Positions 28,666 through 37,327 of a DNA stretch of 64,000 nucleotides are shown piece by piece. The translations under genes were made by a program, and so were the position numbers. This stretch comes from DAISJI01 sp964559835. Its GTDB lineage: Bacteria > Acidobacteriota > Terriglobia > Terriglobales > Acidobacteriaceae. The stretch is taken from positions 86,999-150,998 of the forward strand of contig CAZLJE010000008.1 in assembly GCA_964559835.1 (NCBI GenBank), given 5' to 3'. The notes under the pieces are model-generated. The model searched no databases. It was not told the origin of the DNA and worked only from the letters and a program-made list of their open reading frames with translations. Position 1 is the first letter of the stretch, and each line of letters opens with the position of its first letter.

Positions 28666-31404
28666 ATGCGCATCTTCAAAAGTCTTTTTCTCTTTGTCAT
28701 TGTCAGCGTCACCGCCCTCGCACAGAACGTGACGCTGGACTCGTGGGATTTCCTCGCCGACCCGTCGGGTACGCTCAACGTTGAGAATCTGAGATCTGCC
28801 ACTGCCTGGCGCAAAGCACGCGCGGGCCTGTCGTGGCAGGCGCAATTCGACGATATGCGCGACTACGCTGGAGTCGCCTGGTACCGCACGTCGGTCGACA
28901 TACCGCAGTTCGAACATCCGGAACGCGTTCTGCTGCGCTTCGGCGCCGTCGACTACAGCGCCACCGTTTATGTGAACGGAAAGGACGTGGGCACGCATGA
29001 AGGCGGCTACACCCCGTTCGCGTACGACATCACCGATCTCGTGCGGCCGGGTGCGAATGCGATTGCAGTGCGCGTATCGGATCCGTCAAGCAACAAGGAG
29101 CCCGGCAAATCGCTCTACCGGTCGATCCCGCACGGAAAACAGAGCTGGTATGTCCAGACCAGCGGATTGTGGCAGCCGGTCACGCTGGAGCTTCGTCCTG
29201 CGAGCTATATCGACAGCATTCGCGTTACGCCGCAAAACGACGGCCGCGTGCAGATCGATTTCGACTTGAAAGGCGCACGACCCGGCTCCGGCAGTTTATT
29301 CGTCGTCATTCGCGATCCGCAGGGCGGCATCGTTGCCCAGCACGCTTTGCCGCTCGCACAACAGAGCGCATATCAGATCGTCGCGACAGTGCCAGCTCCG
29401 GAGCTCTGGAACACAGATCATCCCGCGCTGTACACGGTGGAAGCGCACCTTGGCGCCTACCCGGATGACGTGGTTACCACCCGATTTGGCTTCCGTCATT
29501 TCGAAGCCCGCAACGGCAAGCTGTTCCTCAACGGCCGTCCTTTTTACATGATCGGCGCTCTCGACCAGGACTTCTATCCCGACACCATTTACTCGCCGCC
29601 GTCACACGCGTATGTGAGGCGCGAGATGGAACTGGCGAAAAAGCTGGGATTGAACACGCTGCGCTGTCACATCAAGGTGTGCGAACCGGAATACCTCGAC
29701 GCCGCCGATGAAGCGGGAATCCTTGTCTGGTACGAGATTCCCAACTGGGACAACTTCGACGCGGAATCCGACAAGCGGGGCGAGGACACCTTCGACGCGA
29801 TGATCGCGCGCGACTGGAACCATCCGTCGATCGTCATCCAGAGCATCATCAACGAATCGTGGGGCATCGACCTCAAGAAGTCCGACCAGCGCGCCTGGCT
29901 GCGTCAAATGACCGAGCGCGCACAGAAGGTGGTTGCGCCGATTGGCCGGCTGATCGTCGACAATAGCGCCTGCTGCGAGAATTTTCACGTCCGCAGCGAC
30001 CTCGAAGATTTTCACCAGTACTACTCGATCCCCGATCACGCGGCGAAGTGGGACGCATGGGTCGCCGATTTCGCGTCGGGTCCGAAATGGAGCTTCAGTC
30101 CACACGGCGACGCGCAGCGCACCGGCAGCGAGCCGCTGATCGTTTCCGAATTCGGCAACTGGGGCCTGCCGCAACTTCCGGAGAATCTACCGTGGTGGTT
30201 TCCGCGGAGCAATGCTGAGATCACGCGTCCGGCCGGCGTGTATGACCGGTTTCGCGAATACAAGTTCGGACGAATATTTCAGGATTATGATGCCCTGGCT
30301 CGTGCTACGCAGTGGCATGAATTCCTTTCCCTGAAGCACGAGATCGAGGAAATGCGGCGGTACGGCTCCATCCAGGGCTACGTCATCACCGAGTTCACTG
30401 ACATTAATTGGGAGTCGAACGGCCTGCTGACGATGTGGCGTGAGCCGAAGGTATATGCTGCCGAACTTTCGCGCATCCAGCAGCCCGATGTCGTGCTGGC
30501 GCGACTGGCGCAACACAACCTCACCTCCGGCTACACCGCAACGGCGGAGCTGTTTCTATCGCACTACAGCACACGCCCGCTGAAGGGCGCAATTTTGTTC
30601 TGGCACACCGACGCCGGGCAGTTCGGGCGCGTGACGCTCGCGGACGATTCGGCGCCGGCATCAGTACTGTCGCTGGGCGCCATCAGCATTCCGGCCGCAA
30701 CTACCGGGAGCGGCCTACGCGTCGAGCATTTGTATCTCGAGATCCGCGATGCGGCCGGCGCCCTGATCGCTGAAAACGCTTATCCGCTCAATGTTTTTCA
30801 GGTGCAGCCGCGGCAAAACGCCACCGTCTCTATCTACGATCCATCTGGCGCCTTGCCGCATCTGCGCGAACAATTTGCTTCTCGCGGATACCGCATCACC
30901 GACTCTGCGCCCGTGATGCTCGCGACGCGTTGGGACGACCGCGTCGATGAATACCTCCAACTTGGCGGCCACGTCATTGTTCTCGTCGACGCACCCGATG
31001 CGCTGCCGTCCGGCCTCGCAGTGCAGATGAAACAGCGCAAAGACGATTACGACGGCGATTGGGTCTCGAACTTCGCCTGGGTGGATCCGCACTCGCCCGT
31101 CTTTCGCGACATCACCGCCGGCCCCATCCTCGGATGGGAAGCCTCCGCGGTCACGCCGCGATTCGTTCTACGCGCGACGAAACCCGAGAACTATGACGAT
31201 GTCCTCTCCGGCATGTTTTACGGCTGGATCAACCTGAATTCTCCGCTCCTGGTGCAGGCGCGCGTTGGCAGCGGCGCGGCTCTCGTCACTACTTTCCGCT
31301 TCGATCACTACGGCTCCGACCCATATGCCACTGCGCTATTGGACGCGCTGGTCGGGTACGCATCGTCGCCGGAGTTCCGTCCGCGGATGGAGTGGACTCG
31401 ATGA
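28666..31404 (+). CDS. Secreted glycoside hydrolase family 2 enzyme
   Basis: 912 residues with a signal peptide (MRIFKSLFLFVIVSVTALAQ). In order: a jelly-roll sugar-binding domain (LLRFGAVDYSATVYVNGKDV near residue 90), an immunoglobulin-like domain, and a TIM barrel. The barrel carries the acid/base Glu in SIINESWGID near residue 408 and the nucleophile Glu in YVITEFTDINWE near residue 580. A C-terminal region of about 200 residues resembles a glutamine-amidotransferase-like fold (ATRWDDRVDEYLQLGGHVIV). GH2 enzymes act on beta-galactosides, beta-mannosides or beta-glucuronides; specificity is not assignable here. It overlaps the next gene by ATGA. Confidence 0.9.
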   Translation: MRIFKSLFLFVIVSVTALAQNVTLDSWDFLADPSGTLNVENLRSATAWRKARAGLSWQAQFDDMRDYAGVAWYRTSVDIPQFEHPERVLLRFGAVDYSATVYVNGKDVGTHEGGYTPFAYDITDLVRPGANAIAVRVSDPSSNKEPGKSLYRSIPHGKQSWYVQTSGLWQPVTLELRPASYIDSIRVTPQNDGRVQIDFDLKGARPGSGSLFVVIRDPQGGIVAQHALPLAQQSAYQIVATVPAPELWNTDHPALYTVEAHLGAYPDDVVTTRFGFRHFEARNGKLFLNGRPFYMIGALDQDFYPDTIYSPPSHAYVRREMELAKKLGLNTLRCHIKVCEPEYLDAADEAGILVWYEIPNWDNFDAESDKRGEDTFDAMIARDWNHPSIVIQSIINESWGIDLKKSDQRAWLRQMTERAQKVVAPIGRLIVDNSACCENFHVRSDLEDFHQYYSIPDHAAKWDAWVADFASGPKWSFSPHGDAQRTGSEPLIVSEFGNWGLPQLPENLPWWFPRSNAEITRPAGVYDRFREYKFGRIFQDYDALARATQWHEFLSLKHEIEEMRRYGSIQGYVITEFTDINWESNGLLTMWREPKVYAAELSRIQQPDVVLARLAQHNLTSGYTATAELFLSHYSTRPLKGAILFWHTDAGQFGRVTLADDSAPASVLSLGAISIPAATTGSGLRVEHLYLEIRDAAGALIAENAYPLNVFQVQPRQNATVSIYDPSGALPHLREQFASRGYRITDSAPVMLATRWDDRVDEYLQLGGHVIVLVDAPDALPSGLAVQMKQRKDDYDGDWVSNFAWVDPHSPVFRDITAGPILGWEASAVTPRFVLRATKPENYDDVLSGMFYGWINLNSPLLVQARVGSGAALVTTFRFDHYGSDPYATALLDALVGYASSPEFRPRMEWTR

Positions 31405-34400
31405 TCCGCGCGATCGTCGTGCTCTTATTCTTGGCGACAGTGGCGAATGCGCAACAGGTTTCGCCCATCGTGGTGTTCTGGGACGACGGTTTTCCCTTCG
31501 CCGATACCGGCATCGTCACGCGCGCACACATTTCGGCAGCGGTACCCGGTGCGACGCTGGTCTCGGCTGATGCGCTTCCGTCCGCGCTGCTCCAGGCGAG
31601 AGTACTCGTCCTGCCGTACGGATCGACGTTTCCGGAATCCGCATGGCCTGCGATTTTCGATTTTCTCCAGCGCGGCGGACACTTGGTCGCGATCGGCGGA
31701 CGTCCCTTCACACGACCAGCGTTTCGCGACGCCAACGGCTCGTGGAAGGTGCGCGATGAGAACTACGCGTTTGCGCGGGCGCTCAACCTCATCGACTACC
31801 AGCAGACTGAGCCGTCGGACGGTCTGAAGTTCGTCGCCAATCAGGATACTGGCCACGTGCGTCCGTTCTCATGGAAGAGCGCGTGGAGCTTGGTCGTCCG
31901 GCTGAGTGACGAGGATACCTCGGCACGCGAGGGCGCCGCCGGCCGCATCGACGCGCGCCTGACGCCACTCGCCTGGGGCGAACGCGACGGGCACAAGATC
32001 GTCTCGCCACTGGTCCAGATCGACCATCTGCACGGCCGTTTTCTCGGCGGACGCTGGATATTGGCGCCCGCGGAACTCACCCAGGAATTCTGGACTGGAT
32101 CGATTGCAGGGATGCTGACGGGCAGGGCCATGGAGGGCGCGTCGGATTTCCGCGCGCAAGTCGACACCCCGCTGCTGCTCCCCGACGAGCCGATCCGCAT
32201 CACGCTCTCGTGGCAGGGCTTCGGCGCCCCACCGCCGTCCGCGACGGTTGAACTAGTCGTCACGCCGGAGCACGGCAACCCGATTCGGCGCGAGATCAAG
32301 CTCACCGCGTCGGAGTGGCCGGTCAATCAACGCGTCGAGCTCCCGCCATCGCAAGGAGCGGGGCTGCATACGATCACCGCGACGTTACGCGCTGGTTCGC
32401 GCACCGCGACCTCTCGCACGGGCTTCTGGATGCGCGATCTCGCGTACTTGCGCTCCGGCCCGAAGCTGACCGTCGATCGCGACTTCTTTCAATTCGACGG
32501 ACGCCCGATGCCGGTAGTCGGAACGACGTACATGGCGAGCGACGCGCAACGGCTTTTCTTCGCCGAGCCCAATCCCTACGTCTGGGATCGCGACATGGCG
32601 CAGATCGCCGGCGCCGGGCTCAACATGCTGCGCACCGGATGGTGGTCGGGATGGAGCGACCTCGTCGAGAACGGCGTCGCCACCGAGCGCACGCTGCGCA
32701 CCATGGAAGCTTTTCTTATGACGGCGCGTCGCCACAACCTGCCGGTCCAGTGGACGCTCTTCGCCTTCATGCCGGAAGTGCTCGGCGGCGGCAACGCGTA
32801 TCTGAACCCGGAAGCGGTGCGGCGCGAAACGCAATTCGTCACTTCCGTTGTCGCGCGCTTCAACGACGTTCCATTCCTGGCGTGGGACCTCATCAACGAG
32901 CCCAGCTTCGACAATCCCGAGCACTTCTGGAGCACGCGTCCGAGTCGCGACGCAGCCGAGCGGGACGCATGGAAACAGTGGTTGCAGGCGCGCTATCCCG
33001 ACGACGGTGACCGCATCGCCGCATGGCGCTCCCTGCCGCAGGCGGACGGCGCACCGTTGCCGGACAACCGTGATTTCGCGGAGCGCGCGGCTTATATCGG
33101 CGGACACCCGATCGCGTCCTACGACTTTCATCTGTTCGCGCAGCAGAAGTTCGCCGGATGGGCGGCCGCTGTGCGCGATGCGATCCGCGCCTCCGGCAGC
33201 ACGCAATTGATCACCGTCGGGCAGGACGAAGGCGGAGGTAGCGAGCGGCCGTCCCCTTCCGTCTTTGCGTCGGCCGTCGACTTCACGACCACGCACACCT
33301 GGTGGCTCAACGACGCGCTGCTCTGGGATTCGCTGGTCGCGAAGACACCGAACAGACCGATGCTCACGCAGGAAACCGGCTTTCAGCGCGAGTGGGGACT
33401 CGATGGCCGCCTGCGGCGCGATCCGTACAGCGAAGCCACCGTGCTGGAACGAAAAATGGCCGTCGCGCTCGGTACCGGAGCGGGCGCCATCCAGTGGCTG
33501 TGGAATGTGAACGCGTGGATGACCTCTGAGCAGGAAGTCACCATCGGTGCCGTCCGTCCTGATCAAACTGAAAAACCGGAAGTGGACGTCATGCGGCGCT
33601 TTGCTCGATTCGCAGCCGCGGCGCGCGACCACTTCAAAGCGCCGGAGCAACCGGAGGTGGCGATCGTCACCTCGCAGGCGCTGCAATACTCTGTGCTCGG
33701 GAGCGCAGCCATCGACGCGCAACAACGCGCGGTCCGCTTACTTCATTCCGACCTGCACGTTCCCGCGTACGTTGTGACCGAGAACAACATCGCCTCGCTC
33801 GGACAGCCGAGGCTGGTAATCCTCCCATCACCGCAGGCATTGTCCGACACGGCTTGGCAGAAACTGATCGCCTATGTCGAGAACGGTGGCAAGCTCCTGA
33901 TCACGGGCTCTCCCGAACACGATGACCATTGGCGGCCAACGAACCGCCTGCGCGAACTGGGGATTGACGCCTTGGCCGAGCCGCTTACTTTCCGAGTCGG
34001 CGAAATGGCGGTGGCAGGACGGACAATCACCGCTCAGTTCGCCGGCGCCCGTCAACTCACACTCGAGTCGTTGCGAATGGCAAATGGCTGGGTGGAAAAG
34101 CTGGTCGGGAAGGGAACTCTCTTTGTCGCCGCTTACCCGGTTGAACTTGCCGACGGCCCTGATGCAGCGAAGGCGGTTTATTCGACCGTCCTGGACCGCG
34201 CCGGGATTCAGCCTCCATTCGAAGGCGATCTCGCTCCCGGCATCCTGGCGCGACCCGTTGTGTTCGCCGATTCCGTGCTCTACCTGCTGGTTTCCGAGTC
34301 AGGCGGCGATGGCGACATCGACCTCAAAGACCGGCTCAGCGGGGGCCGTGTGCGCTTGCGCCTTGGGTCGCAGCGCGCGGCTCTTATCCTCCTGGACCGC

Positions 34401-34433
34401 AGGACTGGCGCGGTCCTCGCGAAATCCGACTAA
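31401..34433 (+). CDS. Secreted clan GH-A glycoside hydrolase (GH5/GH42-like)
   Basis: 1010 residues from the ATG at 31401 that overlaps the previous stop; signal peptide MIRAIVVLLFLATVANA. An N-terminal glutamine-amidotransferase-like domain (VLVLPYGSTFPESAW, FLQRGGHLVAIGG) and a beta-sandwich precede a TIM barrel. The barrel's acid/base Glu is in FLAWDLINEPSF near residue 500 and the nucleophile Glu in PMLTQETGFQREWG near residue 655. A second amidotransferase-like domain follows (AYVENGGKLLITGS), as in beta-galactosidase trimerisation regions. The GH2 upstream and this enzyme probably attack the same polysaccharide outside the cytoplasm; which one is unknown. Confidence 0.85.
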   Translation: MIRAIVVLLFLATVANAQQVSPIVVFWDDGFPFADTGIVTRAHISAAVPGATLVSADALPSALLQARVLVLPYGSTFPESAWPAIFDFLQRGGHLVAIGGRPFTRPAFRDANGSWKVRDENYAFARALNLIDYQQTEPSDGLKFVANQDTGHVRPFSWKSAWSLVVRLSDEDTSAREGAAGRIDARLTPLAWGERDGHKIVSPLVQIDHLHGRFLGGRWILAPAELTQEFWTGSIAGMLTGRAMEGASDFRAQVDTPLLLPDEPIRITLSWQGFGAPPPSATVELVVTPEHGNPIRREIKLTASEWPVNQRVELPPSQGAGLHTITATLRAGSRTATSRTGFWMRDLAYLRSGPKLTVDRDFFQFDGRPMPVVGTTYMASDAQRLFFAEPNPYVWDRDMAQIAGAGLNMLRTGWWSGWSDLVENGVATERTLRTMEAFLMTARRHNLPVQWTLFAFMPEVLGGGNAYLNPEAVRRETQFVTSVVARFNDVPFLAWDLINEPSFDNPEHFWSTRPSRDAAERDAWKQWLQARYPDDGDRIAAWRSLPQADGAPLPDNRDFAERAAYIGGHPIASYDFHLFAQQKFAGWAAAVRDAIRASGSTQLITVGQDEGGGSERPSPSVFASAVDFTTTHTWWLNDALLWDSLVAKTPNRPMLTQETGFQREWGLDGRLRRDPYSEATVLERKMAVALGTGAGAIQWLWNVNAWMTSEQEVTIGAVRPDQTEKPEVDVMRRFARFAAAARDHFKAPEQPEVAIVTSQALQYSVLGSAAIDAQQRAVRLLHSDLHVPAYVVTENNIASLGQPRLVILPSPQALSDTAWQKLIAYVENGGKLLITGSPEHDDHWRPTNRLRELGIDALAEPLTFRVGEMAVAGRTITAQFAGARQLTLESLRMANGWVEKLVGKGTLFVAAYPVELADGPDAAKAVYSTVLDRAGIQPPFEGDLAPGILARPVVFADSVLYLLVSESGGDGDIDLKDRLSGGRVRLRLGSQRAALILLDRRTGAVLAKSD

Positions 34434-34579
34434 TTCCATCCGCGCAGGTACCCGACCTCACAACGGGTTGTGAGCGTCGTCACCGCCGCTCGGTGCAGGC
34501 CTTGGCTACTGTACAGACGAGGAGCACCACCGGGTCGCGCGACCAGGCGGCGCCCACAAAACCAGATACGAGGAAGAAA

Positions 34580-34837
34580 ATGGCCTACGTAATCACCGAT
34601 ACCTGCATTAAAGACGGACTCTGCGTGGACGCCTGCCCCACCGATTCGATCCATCCCCGGAAGGACGAAGAGGCCTTCGAGACCGTTCCCCAGCTCTACA
34701 TGAGTCCCGAAGAGTGCATCGACTGCGGCGCTTGTGTCCAGACCTGCCCCACTAATTCGATCTTCCCCATGGACGAAGTGCCCGACGACAAGAAGGATTT
34801 TGTCGAGAAGAACGCCGCCTTTTTCGCCAACGCCTAA
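34580..34837 (+). CDS. 7Fe- or Asp-ligated two-cluster ferredoxin
   Basis: 85 residues from the ATG at 34580 with GAGGAAG upstream. The second cluster motif is complete (CIDCGACVQTCP near residue 50). The first reads CIKDGLCVDACP (Cys9, Asp12, Cys15, Cys19), so Asp replaces the second cysteine. In known ferredoxins this gives a 3Fe-4S or an Asp-ligated 4Fe-4S cluster. A small cytosolic electron carrier; the korDABC enzyme is a possible partner at a distance, but there is no direct operon link. A perfect intrinsic terminator follows 21 nt after the stop, so it is a single-gene unit. Confidence 0.9.
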   Translation: MAYVITDTCIKDGLCVDACPTDSIHPRKDEEAFETVPQLYMSPEECIDCGACVQTCPTNSIFPMDEVPDDKKDFVEKNAAFFANA

Positions 34838-34858
34838 GCTCCCCCGCAATAATGTCTA

Positions 34859-34891
34859 AGGCCGCTCGCAAGAGCGGCCTCGGTTGTTTTT
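34859..34891 (+). terminator. Intrinsic terminator of the ferredoxin gene
   Basis: AGGCCGCTC, loop GCAA, GAGCGGCCT, then CGGTTGTTTTT. A 9-bp GC-rich stem followed by a T-tract, 21 nt after the ferredoxin stop. Confidence 0.92.
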
Positions 34892-34894
34892 AAA

Positions 34895-34918
34895 TGGCAA
34901 CTAGCAACTGGCAACTGT
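34895..34918. repeat. GCAACTG heptamer array before the murA stop
   Basis: GGCAACTA, GCAACTG, GCAACTG at 7-nt spacing, ending 2 nt before the murA stop codon. Same unit as at 24593 and 54132. Confidence 0.7.
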
Positions 34919-34920
34919 TT

Positions 34921-36219
34921 TTACCCCACCGGCGCGCTGGCCTTCTTCGGGAACATCTCGCCCATGCGCTTGATCTCCGCGCCGACGCCGCGCAGCTTTT
35001 CCTCGATGCGCTCGTAGCCGCGGTCGATGTGATAAACGCGGTCGATAATGGTTTCGCCCTCGGCGACCAGCGCTGCCAGCACCAGCGAGGCCGACGCGCG
35101 CAGATCGCTTGCCAGCACCGCCGCGGCGCTCAATGGCGTCTTGCCGCGCACGATCGCCCGCCGTCCCTCGATTTTGATGTTGGCGCCCATGCGAACCAGT
35201 TCCTGCGCGTGCATGAAGCGGTTCTCGAAGATGTTCTCCACGATCACCGACGTCCCTTCCGCCTGCGTCATCAGCGCCATGTACTGCGCCTGCATGTCGG
35301 TCGCAAAGCCGGGATACTCCTCGGTATTCATGTCCGCGGGCTTGAACGGGCCTTCGCCCATCACGCGCACCGATTCGCCATTGGTCCGGATCTTTACCCC
35401 CACCTCTTCCAGCTTCTGCAGCAGCGCCGATTGATGTTCGACGTTCAAGCCGGTGACGTTGAGGTCGCCGCCTGTCATCGCGCCTGCCAGGATGAAAGTT
35501 CCGGCCTCGATGCGGTCCGGGATGATGCGATGTTTCGCCCCGTGCAGCTTCTCGACGCCTTGGATCTTCATAGTCGACCGCCCACCGCCCTCGATCTTCG
35601 CGCCCATCTTGTTCAGCAGCGCCGCCAGGTCGGCGACCTCGGGCTCGCGCGCGCAATTTTCCATGATGGTTTCGCCCTCGGCGAGGGTAGCGGCCATCAT
35701 CAGGTCTTCGGTTCCGGTGACAGTGATCTTGTCGAAGCTGATGCGCGCGCCCCTGAGCCGTTTGGCGCGCGCGACGACGTAGCCGTGCTCGGTCGTGATC
35801 TCCGCCCCGAGTTTTTCGAGTCCTTTGATGTGCAGATCGATGGGGCGCGCCCCGATCGCGCATCCTCCGGGCATGGAGACCCTCGCTTCGCCGCACCGCG
35901 CGACCAGCGGCCCGAGCACCAGCGTCGACGCACGCATCGTCTTCACCAGTTCGTATGCTGCTTCCGGTTTCGGCGTCTTGCCGACGCAGATCGTCGTGCG
36001 ATGCTGCGCCCGCCCATACCCGAGTTCTACCTCGGCGCCCATGCTGGCCAGCAGCCGGCGTTCGGTCTCGATGTCGCGCACCTGTGGAATGTTCTCGAGA
36101 ATGATGGGCTCGTCGGTCAGCAGGGCGGCAGCCATCGCGGGCAACGCCGCATTTTTCGCGCCGCTGACGCGGATGGTGCCAAGCAGCGGATTCCCGCCGC
36201 GAATCACAAACTTATCCAT
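34921..36219 (-). CDS. murA: UDP-N-acetylglucosamine 1-carboxyvinyltransferase
   Basis: 432 residues, normal length. MurA transfers enolpyruvate from PEP to UDP-GlcNAc, the first committed step of peptidoglycan synthesis in the cytosol. The inverted alpha/beta barrel signatures are clear: GNPLLGTIRVSGAKNAALP at the N-terminus (Lys22 of the KN pair) and the active-site Cys120 in MPGGCAIGARPIDLH. Cys at this position means expected sensitivity to fosfomycin (Asp there gives resistance in other species). It lies beside a murQ-centred recycling cluster on the same strand but is separated by a 180-nt repeat-rich gap, so it probably has its own promoter. Confidence 0.96.
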   Translation of the reverse strand: MDKFVIRGGNPLLGTIRVSGAKNAALPAMAAALLTDEPIILENIPQVRDIETERRLLASMGAEVELGYGRAQHRTTICVGKTPKPEAAYELVKTMRASTLVLGPLVARCGEARVSMPGGCAIGARPIDLHIKGLEKLGAEITTEHGYVVARAKRLRGARISFDKITVTGTEDLMMAATLAEGETIMENCAREPEVADLAALLNKMGAKIEGGGRSTMKIQGVEKLHGAKHRIIPDRIEAGTFILAGAMTGGDLNVTGLNVEHQSALLQKLEEVGVKIRTNGESVRVMGEGPFKPADMNTEEYPGFATDMQAQYMALMTQAEGTSVIVENIFENRFMHAQELVRMGANIKIEGRRAIVRGKTPLSAAAVLASDLRASASLVLAALVAEGETIIDRVYHIDRGYERIEEKLRGVGAEIKRMGEMFPKKASAPVG

Positions 36220-36308
36220 AAGGCCTCAACTATGAGGTGAAGCTTCCTGTACCCAGTGTGCCACGATGTGACTATTGCTGGTATGCGTGTAGAACCTTAG
36301 TAATTAGT

Positions 36309-36406
36309 ATCGCGGGAGTCTCGCCTGCATTCGACCGTAGCACTGGCGTCCCGCCGGTCACTCTGCAAGTAACGCGGGCGTCGCGCCCGCCACCTGACGC
36401 CTAACG
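36309..36406. repeat. REP-like hairpins plus short heptamer run before the murQ stop
   Basis: Three GC-rich palindromes: GCGGGAGTCTCGCCTGC (36312), ACTGGCGTCCCGCCGGT (from 36341) and GCGGGCGTCGCGCCCGC (from 36373). Then TGACGCC, TAACGCC, TCATCGC at 7-nt spacing, running over the murQ stop (36401-36403). Confidence 0.75.
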
Positions 36407-37321
36407 CCTCATCGCGCTCTCGATCGCTTCCCGCACGTTCCCGTTAGCAAGCCGCAGCTGCTTCTCCGCCTCGGCTTTCGAGATTCCCGTTCGCAGCATG
36501 ATTAGCGCCAGCGGCACGCTATCGCCGGACTCTTTGAGCTTGCTGCCGGCGGCTTCGCGGGACGCGCCGGTTGCCTTTTCGAGGATGCCGATCGCGCGCT
36601 CCACCAGCTTTCCGTTCTTCGGGTGTACGTTGACCATCAGGTTGCCGTACACGTAGCCGAGCCGAGCCATCGCGCCAGTCGTGATCATGTTGCAGATGAG
36701 CTTCTGCGCCGTTCCGGCCTTCATGCGCGTGGAACCGGAGAGCACCTCGGGCCCGACTTCAGCAACAATTTCGATGTCAGCGGCTTTGCCTAGAGGGGAA
36801 CCGGGATTACAGGTGATCGCGACCGTCTTCGCGCCTTTGCATCGCGCGTACTCGATGGCCGCGATGGTGTAGGGCGTGCGCCCGCTGGCCGCCAGCCCCG
36901 CCACTACGTCGTTGCTCCCGGGCTTGCGATCAGCGATGTCGCTGCGCCCGGCCTCGGCATCGTCCTCGCTAGCTTCCGTGGCGCTCCACAGCGCGTTCGT
37001 GCCGCCCGCCATGACGAACTGCACCTTGTCGTATCCGACGTTGAAGGTCGGAGGGCACTCCGACGCGTCCAGCGCCGCGATCCTTCCGCTTGTGCCGGCG
37101 CCGACATAGATCAGCCGCCCGCCTTGGCCGATTGCGTGCGCCACCGCGTCGATCGCCTCGGCGATCTGCGGCACTGCGCGTTGCACGGCCGCGGCGACTT
37201 TCTCGTCTTCGGCGTTGATGACGCGCGCAATGTCGAGCGCATCCAGGCAGTCCAGTTGCGCCGACGCCGGATTCTGCGCCTCCGTGTTCAGTCTCTGTAT
37301 CTGGTCTTTGACTTCGGACAT
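36401..37321 (-). CDS. murQ: N-acetylmuramic acid 6-phosphate etherase
   Basis: 306 residues, family length. MurQ removes the lactyl ether from MurNAc-6-P to give GlcNAc-6-P and D-lactate in the cytosol, the key step of MurNAc recycling. The SIS-domain signatures are present: IYVGAGTSGRIAALDASECPPTF near residue 70-95 with the catalytic Glu, and the downstream GSTRMKAGTAQKLICNMITT. It is 6 nt downstream of a serine hydrolase gene on the same strand, and a divergent serine hydrolase/NamZ fusion starts just beyond, forming a compact MurNAc-recovery locus. No PTS transporter or MurNAc kinase gene is visible in the window. Confidence 0.95.
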   Translation of the reverse strand: MSEVKDQIQRLNTEAQNPASAQLDCLDALDIARVINAEDEKVAAAVQRAVPQIAEAIDAVAHAIGQGGRLIYVGAGTSGRIAALDASECPPTFNVGYDKVQFVMAGGTNALWSATEASEDDAEAGRSDIADRKPGSNDVVAGLAASGRTPYTIAAIEYARCKGAKTVAITCNPGSPLGKAADIEIVAEVGPEVLSGSTRMKAGTAQKLICNMITTGAMARLGYVYGNLMVNVHPKNGKLVERAIGILEKATGASREAAGSKLKESGDSVPLALIMLRTGISKAEAEKQLRLANGNVREAIESAMRR

Positions 37322-37327
37322 GACCCC

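Noticed and set aside
32385..33725. A 446-codon minus-strand frame in the GH-A gene
   Set aside because: Antisense shadow of a gene with catalytic motifs in the right order.
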